Below, piece after piece: positions 7,326-14,588 of a DNA stretch of 64,000 bases. The notes below the pieces were generated by a model, which ran no database searches, was not told the DNA's origin, and saw nothing but the letters and a program-made list of their open reading frames with translations. Source of the stretch: an uncultured Paracoccaceae bacterium (lineage in GTDB: Bacteria > Pseudomonadota > Alphaproteobacteria > Rhodobacterales > Rhodobacteraceae). Position 1 is the stretch's first letter. Every line of letters begins with the position of its first letter. The DNA lies in assembly GCA_947493745.1 (NCBI GenBank), contig CANLSM010000006.1, positions 62,001-126,000 of the forward strand. The letters are read 5' to 3'. Made by a program: the position numbers and the translations under genes.

Positions 7326-8354
7326 CTATTGTCTTGGAAGGTTTGGTATTTGCGATGCGGCAACCGCTGCGCACATCAGTTTTTGTGCGGCCACACCATC
7401 GGCAATACTCGCCGGTCTGGTGGCTGCTTCGGTATCCCCGTTGAGCGCCGCAAGTATCGGACCATAGGGGTTGAACTCACCTGCCCTGAACTCGGTGATG
7501 TCCGGCTCTCCGTCACCCGTCTTCACGATCAGCTTCGCGCCGGTGGTTTCGGGGTCGAGCAGGACGACCGCGACACCCTTTGTGCCGAACAGGCGCAATT
7601 TGATCTGCGCCTCGCCAAGCGCGACCCGTGTGGTCGCGATCTTGGCAGTAGTGGGCTTTCCCGATGCGATAAGCCGCACATCCGCAAAATCATCCGTGTG
7701 ACATGCAAGCGGTCCCTCGGGGCCCTGCCGCTTTGAATGGGCGACGCCGCAAAGTGCAGCCGTCACCGTCCACTCCGAGCCGCTGACAAACCGCAGCAGA
7801 TCGAAGAGGTGGACCCCAAGATCGCCGAGCGATCCGCCGCCCGCTGTCTCGGACCGGTGGCGCCACGGCCATGACGTCGCCGGTGCCGCCAGAAACCCAT
7901 GGGCAAATTCCGCATCGATATGTCCGACGTCGCCGAGTTCACCGGATTGCAGGATCGCCGCCAGTCGCTGAAAGGCCGGATGCAGGCGCCACTGAAAGAA
8001 GGTGTAGGCCTTCGTATCCGAGCCCGCCGCCAGCGCCTCGATATCCTGCATCGCCGACAGGCTTTCCGCGATTGGTTTGTCGAGCACCACGGGCACCTTC
8101 GCATCGAAGGCCGTGCGCAGGTATTCGGTATGAGTGATCGGCGGTGACACGATGGAAATCAGATCGAATGCATCTGACTTAAGCACCGAAGCCATATTGG
8201 TTCCGATCCGGGAAATATTGTATTTCTGTTTTAGTTGTGAAGCATTCTTGTCGTCATTACTATAGATGAGTGCAGCAATTTCCACATCATCAAAAGTATT
8301 TAGCCAATAAGAATGCATGGCACCGAACCCGGCACCAACAATCATGCATTTCAT
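7326..8354 (-). CDS. Gfo/Idh/MocA-family NAD(P)-dependent oxidoreductase
   Basis: 342 residues from ATG 8354 with a GGGGGA site upstream; it is the first gene of the leftward operon and is 11 bases from the MIPS-like gene. Signatures: GAGFGAM at 7-13 (Rossmann), SPPITH at 70-75, the family EKP motif as DKP at 92-94, and a GGGSLGDLGVHLFD stretch near 170-183 with the catalytic Asp/His region. The family oxidises or reduces sugars and inositols; inositol dehydrogenases belong to it, which fits a cyclitol-phosphate pathway. The first 150 bases of the gene (about 8200-8354) are visibly richer in A/T than the rest, possibly a trace of transfer. Confidence 0.85.
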   Translation of the reverse strand: MKCMIVGAGFGAMHSYWLNTFDDVEIAALIYSNDDKNASQLKQKYNISRIGTNMASVLKSDAFDLISIVSPPITHTEYLRTAFDAKVPVVLDKPIAESLSAMQDIEALAAGSDTKAYTFFQWRLHPAFQRLAAILQSGELGDVGHIDAEFAHGFLAAPATSWPWRHRSETAGGGSLGDLGVHLFDLLRFVSGSEWTVTAALCGVAHSKRQGPEGPLACHTDDFADVRLIASGKPTTAKIATTRVALGEAQIKLRLFGTKGVAVVLLDPETTGAKLIVKTGDGEPDITEFRAGEFNPYGPILAALNGDTEAATRPASIADGVAAQKLMCAAVAASQIPNLPRQ

Positions 8355-8551
8355 GGGAAGTTCCCCCACCCAGATTCAAATATATTTATTCAGATAGAAA
8401 CTCGAAACGCCAGAAAACACCCCAGCTTTTTCTTTCGGCTTGCTAACTCAGCAACTTTACTGTTTCGAACATGACGATCAGTGTGTATTCTTCCGGGGGG
8501 CGTATCAATCGAATTTTTTTCCATAACCTTTTCCATTCAAGAGAGAGAGCC
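8355..8551. promoter_or_regulatory. divergent, A/T-rich control region between the operon and its LysR regulator
   Basis: A 197-base non-coding gap separates the leftward Gfo/Idh operon start from the rightward LysR gene. It is markedly A/T-rich compared with its surroundings and must contain promoters for both directions. LysR-type regulators generally bind such divergent intergenic regions. I could not pick a confident T-N11-A site or sigma-70 boxes. Confidence 0.6.
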
Positions 8552-9484
8552 ATGGATAATCTATCCAGTTTTCACCTCAGTAGATTGCGCGCTGTAGAGG
8601 TGTTGGGGCGGCACCGCACATTGGCGGGCGCGGCCGGAGAACTGAATGTCTCGCCGGGGGCGGTGAGCAAGCATGTTATTAAGATCGAAACTCAATTGGG
8701 ACGACGTCTTTTCAATAGAACACCGGGCGGATTTGAGACCGCGCCCGAGATGAAGGATTTTCTCACCAGCCTGACGCAAGGCTTCGAGACGATCGACGGT
8801 GCCATCAGGGCGCTGGATCGTGAAGACAAGAAGGAGATACGCCTGACGGTGGCGCCGATTTTCGCGCGCACCTGGATGATTCCACGTCTCGCAACCTTCT
8901 ATCGGGAGTTTCAGGACCTCCGGCTGGAGATCGAATCAAATCGGGAAGTCATTGCTCTTCCGTCGAGTGACTTCAGTTGCGCGATACGGTTCGGGAAAGG
9001 GCCATGGCCCGAGACCCGTTCCTCCAAGCTGCTTGAACAATGCCTGTTTCCGGTTTGCGCGCCTTCCGTTGCCGAGCGTTTGAAGTCACCGGAGGATTTG
9101 GCGAAAGTCCCGGTGATTCTCAGCCGTGACAACGACATGGACTGGCGGCGATGGCTCCATGCTGCCGATGCAGAGCATGTCAAACTGCTCATCGGGCCGA
9201 GATTGTCGGACGCGGATCTCAGTCTGGGGGCGGCCGTCTCGGGCCTTGGTGTCGCTCTGGCCTGGCAGACCGTGGCGGTTGACGCGATACGCGCCGGCCA
9301 GCTTGTCGTGCCCTTCCCCGTCGGGATCAGGTCGGGCAATGCCTACTGGTTTCTCAAATCCGAGATCGGCCACGGCTCGCGCGCCGTCGATACTTTCGAG
9401 AAGTGGTTGTTCAGAAATATCGAGGGCTCGGGCGAGGCCTTCGATGCATTGCCTCATCCGGTAGGTGTCGCGGCTGGTCTATGA
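8552..9484 (+). CDS. LysR-family transcriptional regulator (GcvA-like)
   Basis: 310 residues from ATG 8552, directly after an AGAGAGAG site; an ATG at 8471 is in frame but has no site and would add an atypical extension. The N-terminal winged HTH is at about 5-60 (LRAVEVLGRHRTLAGAAGEL, then SPGAVSKHV), followed by a substrate-binding domain with APIFARTWMIPRL near 107-119, typical of the GcvA subgroup. It is divergent from the cyclitol/nucleoside-type operon and is the obvious candidate regulator. Its stop overlaps the next start as ATGA. Confidence 0.88.
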   Translation: MDNLSSFHLSRLRAVEVLGRHRTLAGAAGELNVSPGAVSKHVIKIETQLGRRLFNRTPGGFETAPEMKDFLTSLTQGFETIDGAIRALDREDKKEIRLTVAPIFARTWMIPRLATFYREFQDLRLEIESNREVIALPSSDFSCAIRFGKGPWPETRSSKLLEQCLFPVCAPSVAERLKSPEDLAKVPVILSRDNDMDWRRWLHAADAEHVKLLIGPRLSDADLSLGAAVSGLGVALAWQTVAVDAIRAGQLVVPFPVGIRSGNAYWFLKSEIGHGSRAVDTFEKWLFRNIEGSGEAFDALPHPVGVAAGL

Positions 9485-10338
9485 GCGAGGATGATCCAAT
9501 CCGTCGCCTTGTGGTGACGGGCGCAGCCGGACGTGTGGGGGCGGGAATTTCCGCACTTGCGCGGTCTGGCCCGATCAGCGTGACCGGAATCGACAAAAAC
9601 GCGGGCGGCGAGGTCGACCTCATCGGCGACATTCGCGATGCTGACGTGCTGAGAACTGCTTTCGAGGGGGCGGATACGGTCATTCACAGCGCGGCTTTGC
9701 ACGCACCTCATGTCGGTGAACAGGACGAGGAGGCATTCCGGTCGATCAACATCGAAGGGACACGGCTTGCACTGCACGCAGCCATGTCTGCGGGCGTAAA
9801 ACGGTTCGTTCTGACGAGCACGACAGCCCTCTACGGTGGTGGCAGTGATGTCGGCAAACCCGCTCACTGGGTGGAGGACAGCTCTCCGACTTTTGTGCGC
9901 ACGATCTATCACGAGACCAAGCTTGCAGCCGAAGCTCTGGCAATCGAGGCGGCCGATGGCGGCCTTCCGGTGTCCATCGTGCGCCTGGGACGCTGCTTTA
10001 CCGAACCGATTCCGATAATGGCCCTGCACCGGCTTTCGCGCGGAATCGACATTCGCGACGCGGCCTCGGCCCATCTTTGCGCGGTTCGCTTTGCCAGCCT
10101 CGACCCGCAACCGCTTATCGCGGCGGCAGAAACGCCGTTCCTCCGGGAGGATTGTGACGAGCTGGGATCGAACGCTGCTGCTGTCATCGAGAAGCGCTGC
10201 CCCGAACTGGCGGCGACCTTCCGGCAACACGGTTGGTCTCTGCCGAACCATATTGACCGGATCTATGACAGTTCGGCTGCGCGTCGAATGTGGGGCTGGA
10301 CCCCCGAGCATGATTTTCGGGCGCTTCTGCCGACGTGA
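9481..10338 (+). CDS. NAD-dependent epimerase/dehydratase (extended SDR)
   Basis: 285 residues from ATG 9481, overlapping the LysR stop (ATGA). GAAGRVG near 12-18 is the dinucleotide loop, VIHSAALHAPH is the usual beta-4 segment, TSTTALYG carries the catalytic Ser/Thr, and YHETK is the YxxxK motif. The family acts on nucleotide sugars, uronates (uronate dehydrogenase is of similar size) or cyclitol-like substrates. Coupling to the LysR gene suggests it belongs to the same pathway as the divergent operon. Substrate unknown. Confidence 0.8.
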   Translation: MSEDDPIRRLVVTGAAGRVGAGISALARSGPISVTGIDKNAGGEVDLIGDIRDADVLRTAFEGADTVIHSAALHAPHVGEQDEEAFRSINIEGTRLALHAAMSAGVKRFVLTSTTALYGGGSDVGKPAHWVEDSSPTFVRTIYHETKLAAEALAIEAADGGLPVSIVRLGRCFTEPIPIMALHRLSRGIDIRDAASAHLCAVRFASLDPQPLIAAAETPFLREDCDELGSNAAAVIEKRCPELAATFRQHGWSLPNHIDRIYDSSAARRMWGWTPEHDFRALLPT

Positions 10339-10436
10339 TCTCCGCCGCATGGTGAGGGGCGCCGCAGCGATGCCGCGAAAATTCGGGGCCCGCCCTCCAA
10401 AGCCTGAAGATCGTCGGGGGCCGCAAAAAATGCGCG

Positions 10437-10464
10437 CCTCGCGGATCGTTTTTGATCCGAGAGG
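10437..10464. repeat. inverted repeat / hairpin
   Basis: CCTCGCGGATC at 10437-10447 pairs with GATCCGAGAGG at 10454-10464 with one mismatch around a GTTTTT loop. There is no T-run after the stem in the + direction, so it is not a classical terminator for the epimerase gene, which ends about 100 bases upstream. It may be a terminator-like or RNA-stabilising structure or an operator. Confidence 0.6.
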
Positions 10465-10473
10465 GTTAGGAAT

Positions 10474-10489
10474 ATGCCGTTTCTGGCAT
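10474..10489. repeat. second small hairpin next to 10437-10464
   Basis: ATGCC at 10474-10478 pairs with GGCAT at 10485-10489 around a GTTTCT loop similar in size to the loop of the preceding hairpin. Short, so it could be chance; the tandem arrangement is the reason to record it. Confidence 0.35.
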
Positions 10490-10898
10490 GTTTCACACCG
10501 GTTACCCTCACGAGAAACTCTCATTGAAAGGGCAGGGCAATGCTTGCATCCCGGCATGTTCGATATGTCGATGTCGGCGGGCATCTGCCCAGAACCATGC
10601 GGGGACCGCGCGCCTGATGACAAGGACTGTCACCTTTGTTCTGCAAAACCATGAGATGCCGTGTCCCGTGCAAATCATTGTGATCGGGGCGGCTGTTGTG
10701 CCGATGTCCGCAGACGGGCAGCCTGTGATGCGAGACGTCCAATACTGGCCGGATCAGACCTCCGACCCGAGGGGAGAGTGATGGAATCGATAATGGCACA
10801 ACTGTCTGTCCGTCTGAGCAGCCGTGCGGCCCGGCGGCTGCGTGATCAGTACAGACCCAACTGAAACCCGCCCCATGTTGGCCCGAGGAGATGTCAAT

Positions 10899-12158
10899 TT
10901 GACCCGTTCAGAAGTCGCACACAAACCCAAAACGCTGGATATCGGCGATCTGTTTCAGATCACTCGACAGCAAACCGATAAGCTCGTGGAGCCGCTGGCC
11001 CCCGAGGATCTGATGCTGCAATCCATGGAGGATGCCAGCCCCGCCAAATGGCACCTCGCCCATACGACATGGTTCTTCGAGGAGTTCATCCTGAAACCCC
11101 GGCTTCCGGCCTACTGCTCACCCGATGACCGGTTCGCGTTCCTCTTCAATTCATACTACGTGCAGGCAGGTCCGCGTCATGCACGCGACAAGCGCGGGTT
11201 GATTTCCCGTCCTGTGATGCAGGATGTTCTGGATTACCGCTCGCATGTCGAGGACGCGGTGTTGGATCTTCTGGACGCGGGGCGCGCGGATGGCGACGAG
11301 ATCAGCGGGCTTGTCGAGCTTGGCTGCCATCATGAGATGCAGCATCAGGAACTGCTGATCACGGATCTTCTGCACGCGTTCTCCTTCAACCCGCTTCTCC
11401 CCGCCTACAGGGACCCCGAACCGATGCTGATCACGACCGAGGTCGCGCAGGAGTTCGAACGGTTCGACGGTGGATTGACAGAGATCGGTCATTCCGGCGA
11501 CGGGTTTCACTATGACTGCGAGGGGCCACGGCATCAGGCCTTTGTGGCACCTTACGAGCTTGCCAGACGCCCCGTGACCAACCGCGACTGGATCGCGTTT
11601 ATGGAGGATGGCGGTTACGAGCAGACCTCTCTCTGGCTGATGGAAGGATGGGCGGTTGCCAAGCGCGAGGCATGGGATGCGCCGCTTTATTGGTGGAAGC
11701 AGGATGACGAATGGTGGTCCTACACATTGCGTGGCCCCCAGCCGGTCAACCTCGATGCGCCGGTCGTTCATGTGAGCTATTACGAGGCAGATGCCTTTGC
11801 CCGCTGGGCCGGTGCGCGTCTGCCGACCGAGGTGGAGCATGAGCTTGCCGTCCGCGACAAACCCATTGAGGGCAACTTTCTGGAAAGCGGCGCGTTTCGC
11901 CCGCTGCCATCGAAAAGTCCCTGGGGGGATGTGTGGGAATGGACCCAAAGCCCCTTCACACCCTATCCCGGATTTCGTGCACCAGAAGGCGCGCTCGGTG
12001 AATACAACGGCAAGTTCATGGTCAATCAGATGGTGCTGCGTGGGGGCTCCTATGCCACGCCGAGACGGCAGATGAGGCCGACCTACCGCACCTTCTTCTA
12101 TCCGCATCAGAGATGGCAGGCGCTCGGGCTGCGTCTGGCACGGGATCTGTCCTCGTGA
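10899..12158 (+). CDS. egtB: ergothioneine biosynthesis sulfoxide synthase EgtB
   Basis: 419 residues if started at TTG 10899, which has GAGGAG eight bases upstream; ATG 10875 is the alternative but has no site. N-terminal DinB-like domain with HLAHTTWFFEEF and HHEMQHQ, giving the three-histidine iron site (one His plus HxxxH), then a formylglycine-generating-enzyme-like domain with the typical WGDVWEWT and LRGGSYATP motifs. EgtB joins trimethylhistidine (hercynine) to gamma-glutamylcysteine or cysteine as the sulfoxide. The next gene is EgtD, coupled by a GTGA overlap. No egtE-type lyase is visible in the window. Confidence 0.9.
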   Translation: MTRSEVAHKPKTLDIGDLFQITRQQTDKLVEPLAPEDLMLQSMEDASPAKWHLAHTTWFFEEFILKPRLPAYCSPDDRFAFLFNSYYVQAGPRHARDKRGLISRPVMQDVLDYRSHVEDAVLDLLDAGRADGDEISGLVELGCHHEMQHQELLITDLLHAFSFNPLLPAYRDPEPMLITTEVAQEFERFDGGLTEIGHSGDGFHYDCEGPRHQAFVAPYELARRPVTNRDWIAFMEDGGYEQTSLWLMEGWAVAKREAWDAPLYWWKQDDEWWSYTLRGPQPVNLDAPVVHVSYYEADAFARWAGARLPTEVEHELAVRDKPIEGNFLESGAFRPLPSKSPWGDVWEWTQSPFTPYPGFRAPEGALGEYNGKFMVNQMVLRGGSYATPRRQMRPTYRTFFYPHQRWQALGLRLARDLSS

Positions 12159-13090
12159 ACGCTCCCGTTCGCGACCACGAGGAGCTGCGCCTCTCGGCCC
12201 TTAAGGGCCTGTCGATGCCTCAGAAGATGCTGGAGAGCAAATGGTTCTATGACGAGGCCGGGAGTGCCCTGTTCGAGGAGATCACGGCTCTGCCTGAGTA
12301 CTATCCGACCCAGGCAGAGACCGAAATCCTGATCGAGAACCATGGTGTACTGTCAGAACATATTCCCGACGGGGCCGCTCTGGTCGAGCTTGGCAGTGGT
12401 GCCAGCATCAAGACCCGGGTGCTGCTTGATGAGATCGCCCAGATCGGCGCCTATGTTCCCATAGACATCTCGGGCCGGTTTCTGGAGGGCAGTGCAAGTC
12501 GGTTGCGCAAGCGATACCCGTCGCTGCCGATCCGTCCCGTCATTGCCGACTTTTCCGCCGAGATCCCGTTCCCGGCTGACATGCTGTCGATGCCGCTTGT
12601 GGGGTTCTTCCCCGGATCGACAATCGGCAACCTTGAACCGGCGGATGCAATCAATCTGCTGAAATCGGTGCGCAACTGGCCCGGCGTCCAAAGCTTTCTG
12701 TTGGGCGTCGATCTGGTCAAGAATACCGAAACATTGATCCGCGCCTATGACGACAGGTCCGGGATTACCGCGAAGTTCAACCTCAACATTCTCGCACGCC
12801 TAAACCGGGAGTTGGGCGCGGATTTCGATCTCGCGGCTTTCCGGCACGAGGCGCGATGGAATGAAAAACTGGCGCGGATCGAGATGCATCTGATATCGAC
12901 CGCCCGTCAGGTCGCAACCGTCTCGGGCCAGGCTTTCTCATTCGAGCCGGGCGAGAGCATCCACACCGAGAACAGCCACAAATACACCGAAGACAGCATT
13001 GACGAGATCGCAGCCCGGGCGGGTTGGCGTCTGGGGGCGTTTCTGACGAATGAGCGGCGCGAGTTCGCGGTCTGCGTTCTGAACGGATAG
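12155..13090 (+). CDS. egtD: L-histidine N-alpha-methyltransferase EgtD
   Basis: 311 residues from a GTG at 12155 that overlaps the egtB stop (GTGA). It has the EgtD layout: SKWFYDEAGSALFEEIT and LPEYYPTQAE near the N-terminus, the SAM site ELGSGASIKTR, GFFPGSTIGNL and a C-terminal IHTENSHKYT stretch. It trimethylates histidine to hercynine, the substrate of EgtB. Ends 11 bases from a convergent SDR gene. Confidence 0.92.
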   Translation: MNAPVRDHEELRLSALKGLSMPQKMLESKWFYDEAGSALFEEITALPEYYPTQAETEILIENHGVLSEHIPDGAALVELGSGASIKTRVLLDEIAQIGAYVPIDISGRFLEGSASRLRKRYPSLPIRPVIADFSAEIPFPADMLSMPLVGFFPGSTIGNLEPADAINLLKSVRNWPGVQSFLLGVDLVKNTETLIRAYDDRSGITAKFNLNILARLNRELGADFDLAAFRHEARWNEKLARIEMHLISTARQVATVSGQAFSFEPGESIHTENSHKYTEDSIDEIAARAGWRLGAFLTNERREFAVCVLNG

Positions 13091-13101
13091 AGGGGCGGCG
13101 T

Positions 13102-13854
13102 TCAGCAGGTGTAGTTCATGCCAAGGCGCCCGCCATCCACGAAGATGGTCTCGCCGGTTATGTACTTCGCCCGCTTGCTGGCAAGGAACGCGACCGCTTC
13201 TGCCACGTCGCTTGGCTCGCCGATGCGTTGCAGCGGTGTGCGGGACATGACCATCTTCATCGCTTCGGGATTGGCATTCACCCCGGCCATCATCTCTGTA
13301 TCGATCGAGCCGGGTCCGACCGCATTGACCCGGATGTTGTGCGGCGCCAGCGCCAGCGATGTCGCCTTGGTCAGCTGCATCACACCCCCTTTGGAGGCGC
13401 AATAGGCCGGGATCGACGGAATGGCCACCACCGCGTTGATCGACGACATGTTCACAATCGCGCCCTCGATCTTGTTGGCAATCATTGTCTTTGCCGCTCG
13501 CTGAACGCTCAGAAACGTGCCGGTCAGATTGATATCGATCACACGCTGAAAATCCTCAAGCGAGGTTTCCAGAAAGTCCCCCGGCATCGCGATGCCTGCG
13601 TTGTTGACGAGGATTTCCACCGGACCGTGCTCCGCTTCGATCTTGTCAAACATCGCCTCGATCTGGGCCGGATTGCCCATGTCGCAGATCATTCCGACCG
13701 CTCCATCACCGAGGCTTGTCGCGGCAGCCTTGACGCCGTCGCTGTTGATGTCTGCCAGGATCAGCCGCGCGCCGTCTCTCGCCAGCGCCTCTGCGCAGGC
13801 ATATCCGATGCCCTGGGCCGCGCCGGTGACAAGTGCAAGGGGTTTGTCGGTCAT
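13102..13854 (-). CDS. SDR-family oxidoreductase
   Basis: 250 residues from ATG 13854, with AGGAG upstream. Classical SDR: TGAAQGIG near 10-17, an acidic DIN after beta-2 suggesting NAD, NNAG, catalytic SS and YCASK, and C-terminal TGETIFVDGG. Such proteins are annotated as glucose 1-dehydrogenase, 3-oxoacyl-ACP reductase or 2,3-dihydroxy dehydrogenases; the substrate cannot be assigned. It is a single gene, convergent with egtD and not part of an obvious operon. Confidence 0.85.
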   Translation of the reverse strand: MTDKPLALVTGAAQGIGYACAEALARDGARLILADINSDGVKAAATSLGDGAVGMICDMGNPAQIEAMFDKIEAEHGPVEILVNNAGIAMPGDFLETSLEDFQRVIDINLTGTFLSVQRAAKTMIANKIEGAIVNMSSINAVVAIPSIPAYCASKGGVMQLTKATSLALAPHNIRVNAVGPGSIDTEMMAGVNANPEAMKMVMSRTPLQRIGEPSDVAEAVAFLASKRAKYITGETIFVDGGRLGMNYTC

Positions 13855-14055
13855 GATTGCTCCTGATGTTTGGCGTCTTTCACCCATCTTTGCCCGCAGG
13901 CGACGAGGAATACCACCAAAGATCGCTCTTGATGCAGGACATCAAATGAACGCTCCAACCCTCTCGGATCAGCCGCGAGGAAAGAATACCGTACCTGAAT
14001 TGTGGGAGATTGAAGTGAGCCGGTTATGGCCCGGGTCAGACAAAAGCCTGCAGAT

Positions 14056-14092
14056 ATCGGACCCGCAGCAGCAGCGCCACGGCGGGTCCGAT
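14056..14092 (-). terminator. hairpin downstream of the Flp-like gene
   Basis: ATCGGACCCGC at 14056-14066 and GCGGGTCCGAT at 14082-14092 are a perfect 11-base inverted repeat around a 15-base loop. It begins 9 bases after the stop of the minus-strand pilin-like gene. The T-run expected of an intrinsic terminator is weak (GCTTTTG further left), so termination is likely but not certain. Confidence 0.6.
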
Positions 14093-14100
14093 GACAAAAA

Positions 14101-14280
14101 TCAGTTCAGCGTGGACAGACGTGTGTTGATGTCCGATGCAGCAGAGTTGATACCGCCGCTCACAATGCTCAGAACCAGAATGGCAATTCCCACGAGCGCT
14201 GCAGTCAGAACAACCCAGTCAACCGTGACCGCGCCGTCTTCGTCCCGTACGAAGCCTTTTTTGAGTTTCAACTTGTCCAA
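14101..14280 (-). CDS. Flp/Fap-type pilin-like small protein
   Basis: A 59-residue protein starting at TTG 14280 with a very strong AGGAGGG site seven bases upstream (14288-14294). The sequence has a basic N-terminus, then RDEDGAVTVDWVVLTAALVG followed by a hydrophobic stretch, which matches class III/Flp prepilins (charged leader, conserved E/D near the start of the hydrophobic helix). Such small proteins occur singly in many roseobacters. There are no tad/cpa assembly genes nearby, so it is an orphan; it may be secreted by a Tad system encoded elsewhere or be a non-pilus membrane peptide. The short length and TTG start make it easy to miss. Confidence 0.8.
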   Translation of the reverse strand: MDKLKLKKGFVRDEDGAVTVDWVVLTAALVGIAILVLSIVSGGINSAASDINTRLSTLN

Positions 14281-14588
14281 TTTGGATCCCTCCTAGAATG
14301 CCGCCGGAGTCCCCGATGGCGAGATGCACTTGCGTAGAGCAAACCTCGAATCTGCCCAACTAACCCCCAGTGCCCCAAACGGAATTCCGATCAAGGCGAG
14401 TCATGGAAGCCAGAGAAGCATGGCAAAAAAAAGGCAGGCCATATTTTGCGAGGAAAACGGGGCGGATTTCCACCGATGTAGCGTGCAACTGCGATCATAT
14501 GGCAACATTTTCGAATGCCATGAGTCCTGCTTATGCGGTCATTTATGCCAATTGTGCAGAACCGCCACCCGGTGTTATCCCTGCGCTC
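14281..14588. other. intergenic region between the Flp-like gene and recQ
   Basis: About 308 bases. It contains the ribosome site of the leftward small gene and presumably divergent promoters. Upstream in-frame ATGs for recQ exist (14370, 14499, 14520) but the added sequence does not look like RecQ. I see no other gene. Confidence 0.5.

Larger units (their letters stand above)
10339..10898. other. 560-base intergenic region with two adjacent hairpins
   Basis: No convincing gene in either strand; the short open frames have no usable ribosome site or recognisable family. It carries two neighbouring inverted repeats (10437-10464 and 10474-10489), annotated separately. The last part holds the egtB ribosome site. 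Confidence 0.55.

Noticed and set aside
10899-12158. Ovothiol synthase OvoA instead of EgtB
   Set aside because: OvoA has a fused C-terminal methyltransferase and is about 700 residues; this protein is about 420 and is followed by EgtD.
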